NCBI GenBank assembly: GCA_002394385.1
Contig: DGTS01000015.1
Coordinates: 14,071-78,070, forward strand
Direction of reading: 5' to 3'
Length of the DNA stretch: 64,000 nt
From: Prevotella sp. UBA4330
GTDB lineage: Bacteria > Bacteroidota > Bacteroidia > Bacteroidales > Bacteroidaceae
Within the stretch, counting starts at the first letter, position 1, and every line of letters starts with the position of its first letter. The notes beneath the pieces are model-generated. The model ran no database searches and was not told where the DNA came from. It saw only the letters and a list, made by a program, of their open reading frames with translations. A program made the position numbers and the translations under genes. This document shows, piece after piece, positions 31,596 to 41,259 of this stretch.

Positions 31596-32945
31596 ATGAA
31601 GAAGACAGACAAACAGATTCTCGACATCGCCGTGCCCAGCATAGTGAGCAACATCACCGTGCCGCTGCTGGGGCTTGTCGATGTGGCCATCACCGGCCAT
31701 CTGGGCGCTGCCTCATACATCGGGGCTATCGCCTTGGGCGGAATGCTGTTTAATATCATCTACTGGATTTTCGGTTTCATTCGCATGGGAACGAGCGGGC
31801 TCACCGCGCAGTCGTTAGGACGCGGCGACACAGAGAACGTCATTCGCATGCTGGCACGCAGCATAGCCATCGCCTTTGCCATCGCTCTCGCGCTGCTGGT
31901 GTTGCAAGTGCCGCTGCGCGAACTTGGTCTGCTGATAATGCAACCCACAGAAGAGGTAAGGCTGCTCACCACCACCTATTATAATATATGTATATGGGGA
32001 GCGCCCGCCACGCTCGGACTCTTCGCCCTGACGGGCTGGTTCATAGGCATGCAGAACTCGCGCATACCGATGGTTATTGCCATAACACAGAATGTTGTCA
32101 ACATAATGGTGTCGCTGGTGCTGGTCTTCGGTGCCGGTATGCGCGTCGAGGGAGTTGCCTCGGGCACGCTCATAGCGCAGTGGTGCGGATTTCTCATGGG
32201 CGCATTCCTATGCTGGCGCAGATACTTCGGCAAGAAACCCATCACCAATGTCATTCAACCGCTAAGGTATTACCTGTCTCCGCGCAGCAACACCCGTCAC
32301 CCGTCACCCATCACCTACAAGGCCTTCTTCAGCATCAACCGCGACATATTCCTGCGCACGTTGTGCATGGTGAGCGTCATGATGTTCTTCACCAGCGCCG
32401 GCTCATGGCAGGGCGAGGTGGTGCTTGCTGTGAACACGCTGCTCATGCAGTTGTATCTTCTGGTGAGTTACATTATGGATGGCTTTGCCAATGCTGGCGA
32501 GGCACTGAGCGGAAAGTTCTATGGCGCGGGCGATAGCGATGCTTTGAGAACAACGGTTCGCCGCATCTTTTTCTGGGGAATCATTACGGCGGCGGTGTTC
32601 ACCGTGACATACGTTACAGGTGGAAAGCCTTTCTTGAGACTCCTTACCGACGAGCCGTCGGTGGTGGAAGCCTCCACAAGTTATGTGTGGTGGGCTTATC
32701 TGGTGCCTTTCTGCAGTGTTGCGGCTTTCATGTGGGACGGCATCTTCATCGGTCTCACCGCCTCTCGCCAGATGCTTCAGTCGATGTTCGTTGCCGCCGT
32801 CACGTTTTTCATAGTATATTTCATCGCCACTAAGTATCTTGGCAATCACGGTTTGTGGCTTGCCTTCTTGTGTTATATGTTCGTGCGCGGCGTTGTTCAG
32901 ACGTTACTTTATCCCTCTATTATGAAGCAAAAAAAGAGGAGTTAA
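31596..32945 (+). CDS. MATE-family efflux transporter (DinF-like)
   Basis: This is a 449-residue inner-membrane protein with 12 predicted transmembrane helices in two related halves. The N-terminal half begins ILDIAVPSIVSNITVPLLGLVDVAITGHLG and carries GTSGLTAQSLGRGD. The second half starts near residue 235 and has FFTSAGSWQGEVVLAVNTLLMQ and DGFANAGEALSGKFYGAGD. This pattern is typical of the DinF branch of the MATE family, sodium- or proton-driven exporters of drugs and metabolites. The substrate is not known. It starts eight bases after the typA terminator and so may depend on read-through or a promoter inside typA. Confidence 0.92.
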   Translation: MKKTDKQILDIAVPSIVSNITVPLLGLVDVAITGHLGAASYIGAIALGGMLFNIIYWIFGFIRMGTSGLTAQSLGRGDTENVIRMLARSIAIAFAIALALLVLQVPLRELGLLIMQPTEEVRLLTTTYYNICIWGAPATLGLFALTGWFIGMQNSRIPMVIAITQNVVNIMVSLVLVFGAGMRVEGVASGTLIAQWCGFLMGAFLCWRRYFGKKPITNVIQPLRYYLSPRSNTRHPSPITYKAFFSINRDIFLRTLCMVSVMMFFTSAGSWQGEVVLAVNTLLMQLYLLVSYIMDGFANAGEALSGKFYGAGDSDALRTTVRRIFFWGIITAAVFTVTYVTGGKPFLRLLTDEPSVVEASTSYVWWAYLVPFCSVAAFMWDGIFIGLTASRQMLQSMFVAAVTFFIVYFIATKYLGNHGLWLAFLCYMFVRGVVQTLLYPSIMKQKKRS

Positions 32946-32963
32946 TTCATAACTCCTCAAATC

Positions 32964-33659
32964 TCATATTCTCTCCAAGAATGCTTTCGTCACTCCGAAC
33001 GAGCCATTCGCTATGCGCTCCCAGAAGTGGAAGTACATGGCTGCATCGACATCCTTCAGCGGAATGTCGCTGATGATGCGGAACGAGATGAACGGCACGC
33101 CATAGACATAACATGTCTGGGCTATGGAACAACTCTCCATATCCACCGCCATTGCGTCGGGGAAATGGTCGAGAATGCTGCGCATCTTCTCCTTTGAGTC
33201 AACAAACCACTCGCCACTCACCGTCAGTCCGGCATGGATGCGAGGCAATCCGCCCTCCAAGTCGTTCAGAGACAGCGCCTTGTCAACGAGTTCTGCGGGA
33301 GCGGCAAAACGCGCCGGCATGCCCAGCAGTTGCCCATACTCGCAGTCCTTACCGCAATACGCGTCGTGATAAACACACTCGCGAGCCACCACAACCTCGG
33401 TGATGTTAAGTTCGGTGGAAGCCCCTCCTGCCACACCTGTAGATATAACAAGTTCGGGACGGAACTTATCAATCATCTCGGCAGCGCCGATGGCGGAGTT
33501 CACCTTTCCAATGCCGCACTGCTCCAGGACAATTTCGTTGTCCCCGATGGTGCCAATATAGAAATCCTTGACACCCCGTTTCTCCACTTTCTCATCGTTG
33601 AGAAGACTGCGCAACTGCACCAGTTCCTTCTCCATTGCAACTATTACACCTACTCTCAT
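32964..33659 (-). CDS. mtnN: 5'-methylthioadenosine/S-adenosylhomocysteine nucleosidase
   Basis: This 231-residue enzyme cleaves adenine from methylthioadenosine and S-adenosylhomocysteine, by-products of polyamine synthesis and methylation. It begins MRVGVIVAMEKELVQL. It contains GIGKVNSAIGAAEMI, STGVAGGA and the active-site segment VDMESCSIAQTCYVYGVPF with the catalytic Asp region (FRIISD). The ATG at 33659 is chosen because a minus-strand TATCTTTG promoter box lies at 33677-33684. A longer frame starting at 33701 would precede that promoter. It is convergent with the MATE gene. Confidence 0.96.
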   Translation of the reverse strand: MRVGVIVAMEKELVQLRSLLNDEKVEKRGVKDFYIGTIGDNEIVLEQCGIGKVNSAIGAAEMIDKFRPELVISTGVAGGASTELNITEVVVARECVYHDAYCGKDCEYGQLLGMPARFAAPAELVDKALSLNDLEGGLPRIHAGLTVSGEWFVDSKEKMRSILDHFPDAMAVDMESCSIAQTCYVYGVPFISFRIISDIPLKDVDAAMYFHFWERIANGSFGVTKAFLERI

Positions 33660-33676
33660 ATCATAATTCTTTGCTG

Positions 33677-33684
33677 CAAAGATA
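33677..33684 (-). promoter_or_regulatory. Promoter -7 element of the nucleosidase gene
   Basis: The minus strand reads TATCTTTG 18 bp before the chosen ATG at 33659 and excludes the longer upstream start. No good -33 box was found. Confidence 0.55.
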
Positions 33685-33767
33685 GTTATTTTTTCACTCA
33701 TTGAGCCATTATCTCAGGAAAATTATTTAATTTTGCGGTCGAAAAGACATGTTTATTAAAAAGAGAA

Positions 33768-36284
33768 GTGATGAAAACTCTGAAAAAATATTTGCCCGAC
33801 ATCATCGTCGTCGTGCTGTTTGTGATTATCTCGTTTGCATATTTCTTCCCCGCAGACATCGAGGGAAAGATTCTCTACCGCCACGACTCGTCGGCAGGAA
33901 AGGGACTGGGACACGAACTGACAGAATACTACGAGCAGACGGGAGAGCACTCGCGATGGACGAACTCGGCGTTCAGCGGCATGCCGACATACCAAATTGC
34001 ACCGTCGTACAACAGCACCGACGGACTGAATCAGGCCATCAACGCCTACCACCTGTGGCTGCCCGAGAACGTATGGCTAATTTTTGCCTACCTGTTGGGA
34101 TTCTATATCCTGCTGCGTGCCTTCGACTTCCGTCAATGGATGGCGGCATTGGGAGCCGTGATTTGGGCGTTCAGCAGTTATTTCCTCATCATCATCGCCG
34201 CCGGTCACCTGTGGAAGGTGATGGCGCTGGCCTATCTGCCGCCAATGATTGCGGGCATCGTGCTCGCCTATCGCGGCAAGTTGCTCTGGGGATTCATCGT
34301 TACGGCGATATTCACTGCATTCGAGGTGAAGGCTAACCATGTGCAGATGACTTATTACTACCTGTTCATCATTGCCTTCCTCGTCATTGCCTTCCTTGTG
34401 GAAGCCATCCGCGAGAAGCAGATAAGCAGGTTCCTGAAAGCCACTGGGGTATGCCTTGTGGCTGCCGTCATAGGCATCTGTGTCAACATCTCTAACCTGT
34501 ACCACACATGGCAGTACCAGAACGAGTCGATGCGCGGCAAGAGCGAACTGGTGAAAGAACAGTCGGCCGACCAGACAGACAGCGGACTTGGCCGCGAATA
34601 TATAACGCAATGGAGTTACGGCATCGACGAGACGTGGACGCTGCTGATACCTAACACCAAGGGCGGTGCAAGCGTTCCGCTGGCTCTCAACGAAACAGCA
34701 ATGAGCAAGGCAGACAGCGAGTTTTATGAACTTTACCAGCAGATACCGCAATACTGGGGCGAACAGCCAGGCACAAGCGGTCCTGTATATGTGGGCGCTT
34801 TCGTGCTGATGCTTTTCATCCTCGGGCTTTTCATCGTGAAAGGTCCTGTGAAATGGGCGTTGCTTGCAGCCACAATACTCTCGATATTGCTGTCGTGGGG
34901 ACATAATTTCATGCCGTTCACCGACTTCTTCATCGACCATTTCCCGATGTACTCCAAGTTCCGCACTGTGGCATCAATACTCGTCATTGCCGAGTTCACC
35001 ATCCCGCTGCTCGCAATGTTGGCACTGAAGAAACTCGTTGACGAGCCCGAGACACTGGGCAAGAAGATGAAGTGGGTCATCGTGAGTTTCGCATTGACGG
35101 CAGGAGTGTGCCTTCTGTTCGCTATAGCGCCAAACTTCTTCTTCAGCGACTTCATATCATCGGCGGAATACAAGGCACTGGCAAGTTTCCCGAAGGAGGC
35201 TCTCGACGCGCTGCTTCCTAACCTCCGCGAGATGCGCATGGCTATGTTCACCGCCGACTGCTGGCGCTCGTTCTTCATCATTGTTGTGGGAACGTTCATC
35301 CTCTTGCTGTTCAAGGCAAAGAAACTCAGCGCCACCGTGATGACCATCGCTCTGCTTGTGCTCTGCCTCTTCGACCTTTGGCAGGTTGACAAGCGCTATC
35401 TTAACAACGACATGTTTGTGAGCAAGTCGGAGCGCGAGGCACCAATAGAGAAGACACAGACCGACGAGCAGATTCTCAGCGACAAGACATCGCTGGGCAA
35501 CTTCCGCGTTCTGAACTTCGCGACAAACACCTTCAACGAGAACAACACATCTTATTATCATAAGAGCATCGGTGGTTATCACGCCGCGAAACTGCGCCGT
35601 TACCAGGAACTTATAGAGAACTACATCGCCCCGCAGATGCAAGCCACAATGCCGGCGATAGCAGATGCCATGGGCGACATGACAAAACTGAATGGCGACA
35701 GTCTGTTCCCTGTGCTCAACATGCTGAACACACGCTACTTCATCATGCCTGTGCAGGGCGGCCAGACGGCACCAGTCAAGAATCCATACGGCTACGGAAA
35801 CGGATGGTTTGTTGACAAAATAGCCTATGCCGACAATGCCAACGGCGAGATGGACGGCATCGGCAAGATGAACCTGCGCCACGAAGCAGTGGCCGACAAG
35901 AAGTTCGAGAAGGCTTTGGGACAGTCGAAGGAGCAAACGGGCGAGGCAACGGTGACGCTCACCTCGTACAAGCCAAACCGTCTGACATATGATGTGAAGT
36001 CGGAGACGGGCGGCATCGTGGTGTTCTCAGAGATTTACTATCCCGGCTGGACAGCAACCATCGACGGCAAGCCCGCCGAGGTGGGACGTGCCGACTACGT
36101 GCTGCGTGCCCTGCAGATGCCTGCTGGAAGCCATAAGGTGGAAATGACTTTCGAGCCAAAATCGGTAAACAACACCGAGACGATAGCATACATCGCCTAT
36201 GCGGTGCTCTTCATCGTCATTGCCATTGGCATCTTCTTGGAGTATAGAAAACGTAAGTCAGCACCGCAAGAAACGAAGGCCTGA
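33768..36284 (+). CDS. YfhO-family multi-pass membrane protein
   Basis: This is an 838-residue integral membrane protein of the YfhO family. The first loop motif (YRHDSSAGKGLGHELTEYY then RWTNSAFSGMPTYQI) and about 12 to 14 membrane helices over residues 10-555 give a GT-C glycosyltransferase-like architecture. A large external domain follows (NNTSYYHKSIGGYHAAKLRR, YYPGWTATIDGKPAEV), and one last helix lies near residues 810-828. Family members are thought to glycosylate cell-envelope polymers such as lipoteichoic acid in Gram-positives. In Bacteroidetes the acceptor is unknown. Either of two adjacent ATGs may be the start. The gene is flanked by a hairpin downstream and stands alone. Confidence 0.9.
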   Translation: MMKTLKKYLPDIIVVVLFVIISFAYFFPADIEGKILYRHDSSAGKGLGHELTEYYEQTGEHSRWTNSAFSGMPTYQIAPSYNSTDGLNQAINAYHLWLPENVWLIFAYLLGFYILLRAFDFRQWMAALGAVIWAFSSYFLIIIAAGHLWKVMALAYLPPMIAGIVLAYRGKLLWGFIVTAIFTAFEVKANHVQMTYYYLFIIAFLVIAFLVEAIREKQISRFLKATGVCLVAAVIGICVNISNLYHTWQYQNESMRGKSELVKEQSADQTDSGLGREYITQWSYGIDETWTLLIPNTKGGASVPLALNETAMSKADSEFYELYQQIPQYWGEQPGTSGPVYVGAFVLMLFILGLFIVKGPVKWALLAATILSILLSWGHNFMPFTDFFIDHFPMYSKFRTVASILVIAEFTIPLLAMLALKKLVDEPETLGKKMKWVIVSFALTAGVCLLFAIAPNFFFSDFISSAEYKALASFPKEALDALLPNLREMRMAMFTADCWRSFFIIVVGTFILLLFKAKKLSATVMTIALLVLCLFDLWQVDKRYLNNDMFVSKSEREAPIEKTQTDEQILSDKTSLGNFRVLNFATNTFNENNTSYYHKSIGGYHAAKLRRYQELIENYIAPQMQATMPAIADAMGDMTKLNGDSLFPVLNMLNTRYFIMPVQGGQTAPVKNPYGYGNGWFVDKIAYADNANGEMDGIGKMNLRHEAVADKKFEKALGQSKEQTGEATVTLTSYKPNRLTYDVKSETGGIVVFSEIYYPGWTATIDGKPAEVGRADYVLRALQMPAGSHKVEMTFEPKSVNNTETIAYIAYAVLFIVIAIGIFLEYRKRKSAPQETKA

Positions 36285-36311
36285 CAAGCAATAGATATCT
36301 GATAATAATAC

Positions 36312-36348
36312 GAGAGATGCCCTTTCACATTCTGAAAGGGCATCTCTC
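36312..36348. terminator. Hairpin after the YfhO gene
   Basis: A perfect 16-bp stem (GAGAGATGCCCTTTCA and its complement) encloses a five-base loop. The T-run after it is weak. It lies between the converging YfhO and fucP genes and probably stops both transcripts. Confidence 0.7.
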
Positions 36349-36449
36349 ATTATCTAATTAGCCGTCTTTTACCGTGCGATTAGCCATATCTTGCAACTCA
36401 AACAAGCACCTTTCGCAAATTGAATAAAGGACTTTCGGGAAAATACACA

Positions 36450-37766
36450 TCATACCTTCAGCCTGACGAAGGTACGCCATCCATAGATAGCGATGATTGC
36501 AAAGCAGATGAACGGCAGGATGAACGAGGCATTGGTGGCGGGGAATGAACCGAACACGGTGCCTTGGTCTATAATGGCAGCCTGGAACGGAGGCAACACG
36601 CTTCCGCCGAGGATGGCCATGATAAGTCCGGCAGCACCGAACTTGGCATCATCACCGAGTCCCTTCAGGGCTATGCCGTAGATGGTGGGGAACATGAGCG
36701 ACATGCAACCGCTGGTGGCCACCAGGCAATACATGCCGAGACGATTCTGGAAGGCGATGACACCCATCGTGCAGATCATGCCGCCGATGGCAAAGGCTGC
36801 CAAAAGACGTGCGGGATTGACATATTTCATCAAGTAGGTGGCAACGAAGCGCGAGCAGATGAAAATCAGCATGGCGACAATGTTGAAGCGTTGAGAGAGT
36901 ACTTCGGCGGCCTGTTCGCCCATGCCTTCGGCCATGAACACGCGGGTACCGTACTGGATGATGAAGGTCCAGCACATGATCTGGGCACCAACGTAGAAGA
37001 ACTGGGCAATGACTCCCTCGCGATAGTATTTCAGCGAGAAGATGCGCTTCAGCGTAGGCAAGAAATGAATCTCCTTGTTCTGATCGCCATTCTTCGGCAT
37101 CTTGGTGAGCAGGATGATGATGAATAAGGCCACGATAACCAGTCCGATGGCCAGATAGGGCGAGATGAGCACAGAGAGGTCGGCTTCCTTCATCGCATCA
37201 AACTGTTCACCAGAGAGATTGGCACGCTCGTCCGACGACATGGGATTAAGCCGCGCCTGGATGAAGTTCATGGCCACGTACATGCCGATGATGGAACCGC
37301 AGGGATTGAAGCACTGGGCCATGTTGAGGCGGCGCGTGGAGGTTTCCTCGCTTCCCATCGTAAGGATGTAGGGATTGCAAGAGGTCTCGAGGAACGAGAG
37401 TCCGCAGGTCATGATGAAATAGGCAATAAGGAAACAGCCATACACGCCAACCATCTTCGCGGGGAAGAAGAGCAACGCGCCCGTAGCATAGAGTCCGAGG
37501 CCCATCAGCACGCCCGACTTATAACTGAACTTGCGGATGAACATGGCGGCGGGGAAGGCCATGCAGAAATAGCCGCCGTAGAAGGCCACCTGCACCAGAG
37601 CGCCTTCGGTGACGCTCATGCGGAAAATCTTCGAGAAAGCCTTCACCATCGGGTTCGTGATATCGTTGGCAAAGCCCCACATGGCGAAACAAATGGTAAT
37701 CATAGCGAATGGCAGCAAGAAACTTACCCCATTCAGCCTTAACATTCCGTCTTTTTTAGTAGTCAT
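36450..37766 (-). CDS. fucP: L-fucose:proton symporter FucP
   Basis: This 438-residue inner-membrane MFS transporter with 12 helices matches FucP. It shows MWGFANDITNPMVKAFSKIF near the N-terminus, the proton-coupling region AFYGGYFCMAFPAA, and the strongly conserved GLSFLETSCNPYILTMG and LNMAQCFNPCGSIIG. It imports L-fucose with a proton. It is transcribed divergently from fkp, which activates the same sugar. The two starts are 112 bp apart, so they probably share a control region. No fucose catabolic genes (fucI, fucK, fucA) are nearby, which favours use of fucose in surface glycans over use as food. Confidence 0.95.
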   Translation of the reverse strand: MTTKKDGMLRLNGVSFLLPFAMITICFAMWGFANDITNPMVKAFSKIFRMSVTEGALVQVAFYGGYFCMAFPAAMFIRKFSYKSGVLMGLGLYATGALLFFPAKMVGVYGCFLIAYFIMTCGLSFLETSCNPYILTMGSEETSTRRLNMAQCFNPCGSIIGMYVAMNFIQARLNPMSSDERANLSGEQFDAMKEADLSVLISPYLAIGLVIVALFIIILLTKMPKNGDQNKEIHFLPTLKRIFSLKYYREGVIAQFFYVGAQIMCWTFIIQYGTRVFMAEGMGEQAAEVLSQRFNIVAMLIFICSRFVATYLMKYVNPARLLAAFAIGGMICTMGVIAFQNRLGMYCLVATSGCMSLMFPTIYGIALKGLGDDAKFGAAGLIMAILGGSVLPPFQAAIIDQGTVFGSFPATNASFILPFICFAIIAIYGWRTFVRLKV

Positions 37767-37844
37767 AGGTATTGATAGATGTAATTTAGTGCTGCAAAGG
37801 TAAGAATTTTCTGTGAATAATTTACAATATTGCGGAATAATTAG

Positions 37845-37852
37845 TACCTTTG
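37845..37852 (+). promoter_or_regulatory. Promoter -7 element of fkp
   Basis: TACCTTTG lies 26 bp before the chosen ATG of fkp. The -33 region is weak (TTTA at about 37821), which may mean that an activator is needed. Confidence 0.55.
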
Positions 37853-37878
37853 CCGTTGCTTATTTTAAACTAACGGAG

Positions 37879-40746
37879 ATGAAAAAACTACTATCTCTAC
37901 CGCCAAATCTTACAAACTGCTTTCACGAAATCACAGGACTTAATCGCAAAGAGTGGTTCTGCACCAACGATCCCGTGGGCAAAAAACTGGGTTCGGGAGG
38001 CGGAACGACATGGCTGCTGAACGAGGCATACAAAAACGAAACAAGCGAGAACGGCAACGACACGACGTTCGACGAATGGCTGAGCCAGGAGAAACGTCTG
38101 CTGCTGCACGCCGGAGGACAGAGCCGACGACTGCCTGCGTACGCGCCATCGGGCAAGATTCTCACTCCTATTCCGGTGTTCAGATGGGAGCGCGGACAAC
38201 GACTCGGACAGACGTTGCTCGACCTTCAAGTGCCGCTATACCAGCAGATAATGGACAAAACGCCCCAGAACATACACACAATGATAGTGAGTGGCGACGT
38301 GCTGATACGCTCCACACAGCCCCTGCAACCCATCCCCGAGGCCGATATAGTATGCTATGGGCTTTGGCTCGATGCCGACATTGCGAAAGACCACGGAGTG
38401 TTCGTATCCTCACACCATTCGCCAGACAAAATGGAGTGTATGTTGCAGAAGCCATCATTAGACACTCTGGCGAAACTGCAACAGACGCATTACTACCTCA
38501 CCGATATAGGAATATGGCTACTGAGCGACCGTGCCGTGAAACTGCTGATGAAGAAAAGCATGACAAGCGACACCATTTCGGCAAACAACATCAAGAACTA
38601 TGACATGTACACCGACTTCGGGCGTTGTCTGGGTACGAAGCCAACGATAGAAGACGAGGAAATAAGCCAACTGTCAGTGGCCATCCTGCCCCTGCCAGGA
38701 GGCGAGTTCTACCATTACGGAACGACACACGAAATACTGTCATCGACACTCGCCGTGCAGAACCTCGTGGCCGACCAGCGCCGCATTATGCACCGCTCGC
38801 GCAAGCCACATCCGGCCATGTTCGTTCAGAACTCGTTCACCGAGACCAACATTACAGAGAAAAACATCAACTTGTGGATTGAGAACAGTTGGGTAGGTCT
38901 GAAGTGGCAACTGTCCGAGAACAACTTCATCACCGGCGTGCCAGAGAACAACTGGGACATCACTCTCGGCGACGGACAATGCATAGACATTGTCCCGATA
39001 GGCGAAAACGGCTTTGCCGTGAGACCATACGGCTATAACGACCGTTTCCGCGGCAACATTTGCGACCATAGTGTGATGTTCATTGGCAAGCCATTTGCCG
39101 AGTGGGCAAGCGAGAGAGGCATTGAAACGAGCGATATCGAAGGAAAAGAAGACCTGCAGTCGGCACGCATCTTCCCTGTGGTTGACAATATTCACGACAT
39201 GGGACTCGTGCTGCGGTGGATGCTCTCAGAGCCAAGTCTGACGGGCGGCAGGGCGATATGGCTGGACAGCAAACGACTCAGCGCAGACGAGATTTCCGCC
39301 TACGCAAACCTCAAACGGCTCACCTCTCAGCGCCAGAAGTTGCAAAGGGAAAACTGGGTGCAACTGGCTCGCAACCACGAACACAGTGTGTTCTACCAGT
39401 TAGACTTATCCGACGCAGCGCAACATTATGCCGACGAGAACATCATGATGCCTCTGCCACTGAAAGAGGACACACCACTGATGAAGCGAATCAGTGACAA
39501 TATGTTCCGCTCAGAGGTTCTTCGCAAGCAGAACAAGGCATTTGACGAATTTGAGAAGAATGCTTTCCAACTGCTCCGTAACGGCATACTTGACAGCGTT
39601 TTGCAGAACAAACAACAGCCCAAAATGGCAGTCTGCCGCGACCAGATAGTATGGGGAAGGTCGCCAGTGCGCATAGACATCGCCGGCGGATGGACCGACA
39701 CCCCACCCTACTGCCTGCTGGAAGGCGGCTCGGTGGTGAACCTCGCAATAGAACTGAACGGTCAGCCGCCGCTGCAGGCATACATACGCCCGTCGAAAGA
39801 GCCACGCATCATACTCAGGAGCATCGACCTCGGAGCATCCGAAACGGTGGAGACATACGAGCAACTGGCAATGTTCAACCGAGTGGGCAGTCCGTTCTCT
39901 ATACCTAAGGCGGCTTTGGCACTGGCTGGATTCCTGCCCGAATACTCGCAAACACGATACGCATCGCTACGCCAGCAACTTGAAGACTTCGGCTGCGGAA
40001 TAGAACTCACGATGTTCTCTGCCATCCCCGCGGGCAGCGGACTGGGCACAAGTTCAATCCTTGCCGCCACCGTTCTCGGTGCGCTCAACGACTTCTGCTC
40101 GCTGGCTTGGGACAAAAACGAGATAGGAACGCGCACTCTGGCACTGGAACAACTGCTCACCACAGGCGGCGGATGGCAAGACCAGTTCGGCGGATTGCTT
40201 CATGGTGTGAAACTCCTTCGCACCGAAAGCGGTTTCATGCAGTCGCCATCGATTAGTTGGCTGCCCGACACGCTTTACACTCAGCCCGAATATCATGCCT
40301 GCCACCTATTATATTATACTGGCATCACGCGCACCGCGAAAAGCATCTTGGCAGAGATTGTGCGCCGCATGTTCCTCAACCAGCACGAGCAACTGGCACT
40401 TCTGAGGCAGATGAGACAGCAGGCAGAGGACATGAGCGACGCCATTCTTCGCAACGACTTTTACGGGATGGGCACGCTGATACGCAAGACATGGTCACAA
40501 AACCAGGCTCTCGACAGCGGCACCAACCCTGCGGAGGTTGCCGCATTGACCTCGATGGTTGATGACCTGTGCCTCGGTTACAAACTGCCAGGTGCCGGTG
40601 GCGGCGGCTATCTGTACATGGTAGCCAAAGACCCAGAGGCGGCAGCGAGGATAAAGCAGACCATCACTGCCTGCCACAAGAGCGAGAATGCTCGCTTCGT
40701 GGATATGACTCTGAGCACCAAAGGATTGCAAACGAGCAGGAGTTGA
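37879..40746 (+). CDS. fkp: Bifunctional fucokinase/fucose-1-phosphate guanylyltransferase Fkp
   Basis: This 955-residue cytoplasmic enzyme makes GDP-L-fucose from free L-fucose, the Bacteroides salvage route for fucosylating capsule and glycoproteins. The N-terminal part (about 1-430) is the pyrophosphorylase, with the loop GSGGGTTWLLNEAY and LLHAGGQSRRLPAYAPSGK. The C-terminal part (about 590-955) is a GHMP kinase with SPVRIDIAGGWTDTPP, the ATP loop AIPAGSGLGTSSILAA and the final LPGAGGGGYLYMV. The ATG at 37879 is chosen; it has ACGGAG just upstream and follows a TACCTTTG box at 37845-37852. A longer frame from 37813 would cross that promoter. Length agrees with known Fkp proteins of about 950 residues. 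Confidence 0.97.
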   Translation: MKKLLSLPPNLTNCFHEITGLNRKEWFCTNDPVGKKLGSGGGTTWLLNEAYKNETSENGNDTTFDEWLSQEKRLLLHAGGQSRRLPAYAPSGKILTPIPVFRWERGQRLGQTLLDLQVPLYQQIMDKTPQNIHTMIVSGDVLIRSTQPLQPIPEADIVCYGLWLDADIAKDHGVFVSSHHSPDKMECMLQKPSLDTLAKLQQTHYYLTDIGIWLLSDRAVKLLMKKSMTSDTISANNIKNYDMYTDFGRCLGTKPTIEDEEISQLSVAILPLPGGEFYHYGTTHEILSSTLAVQNLVADQRRIMHRSRKPHPAMFVQNSFTETNITEKNINLWIENSWVGLKWQLSENNFITGVPENNWDITLGDGQCIDIVPIGENGFAVRPYGYNDRFRGNICDHSVMFIGKPFAEWASERGIETSDIEGKEDLQSARIFPVVDNIHDMGLVLRWMLSEPSLTGGRAIWLDSKRLSADEISAYANLKRLTSQRQKLQRENWVQLARNHEHSVFYQLDLSDAAQHYADENIMMPLPLKEDTPLMKRISDNMFRSEVLRKQNKAFDEFEKNAFQLLRNGILDSVLQNKQQPKMAVCRDQIVWGRSPVRIDIAGGWTDTPPYCLLEGGSVVNLAIELNGQPPLQAYIRPSKEPRIILRSIDLGASETVETYEQLAMFNRVGSPFSIPKAALALAGFLPEYSQTRYASLRQQLEDFGCGIELTMFSAIPAGSGLGTSSILAATVLGALNDFCSLAWDKNEIGTRTLALEQLLTTGGGWQDQFGGLLHGVKLLRTESGFMQSPSISWLPDTLYTQPEYHACHLLYYTGITRTAKSILAEIVRRMFLNQHEQLALLRQMRQQAEDMSDAILRNDFYGMGTLIRKTWSQNQALDSGTNPAEVAALTSMVDDLCLGYKLPGAGGGGYLYMVAKDPEAAARIKQTITACHKSENARFVDMTLSTKGLQTSRS

Positions 40747-40799
40747 CGGCAAGAAAAGAGCCACAACATGAAGATTCCTGTAAAAATAGCGGGCAAAAG

Positions 40800-40831
40800 T
40801 TTGGCAGTTAGAATAAAAAGCAGTACCTTTG
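40800..40831 (+). promoter_or_regulatory. Promoter of rpsO
   Basis: TTTG at 40800-40803, a 20-bp spacer and TACCTTTG at 40824-40831 form a consensus Bacteroidetes promoter, 48 bp before the rpsO start. Confidence 0.75.
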
Positions 40832-40879
40832 CACCCGATTTTCAAATTTTAGTTTAATTCATTCACATTATTAATCGCT

Positions 40880-41149
40880 ATGTACTTAGACAAAGCAAAG
40901 AAAGAAGAGATCTTTGGACAGTACGGAAAGTCTAACACTGATACTGGTTCGGCTGAGAGCCAGATAGCATTGTTCTCATACCGTATTTCCCACCTGACGG
41001 AGCACCTGAAGCAGAACCGTAAAGATCATACTACCGCACGTTCACTGACAAAGTTGGTAGGTAAGCGTCGTGCATTGCTCGATTATCTGAAGGACCGCGA
41101 CATCAATCGCTACCGTGCCATCGTTAAGGCACTCGGTCTTCGTCGATAA
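40880..41149 (+). CDS. rpsO: Ribosomal protein S15
   Basis: This 89-residue protein is full-length S15. It contains the signature TGSAESQIALFSYRISHLTEHLK, followed by HTTARSLTKLVGKRRALLDYL and ending ALGLRR. It binds 16S rRNA early in assembly of the small-subunit platform. It has its own promoter and a strong terminator, so it is monocistronic. Autoregulation through its leader, known in other bacteria, cannot be judged from this short 5' region. Confidence 0.99.
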   Translation: MYLDKAKKEEIFGQYGKSNTDTGSAESQIALFSYRISHLTEHLKQNRKDHTTARSLTKLVGKRRALLDYLKDRDINRYRAIVKALGLRR

Positions 41150-41179
41150 TCTAAGGAATTCACGCCGAAAGGCTTCAAG

Positions 41180-41220
41180 AAAACCCCCGCCCTTCACACC
41201 GAAGAGCGGGGGTTTTTTAT
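41180..41220 (+). terminator. Terminator of rpsO
   Basis: AAAACCCCCGC pairs with GCGGGGGTTTT and is followed by TTAT. The stem is short and GC-rich, with a T-run, 30 bp after the rpsO stop. Confidence 0.9.
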
Positions 41221-41259
41221 TGTTATACGCCACTTATTAATAAGCGACAAAGCACCTTT

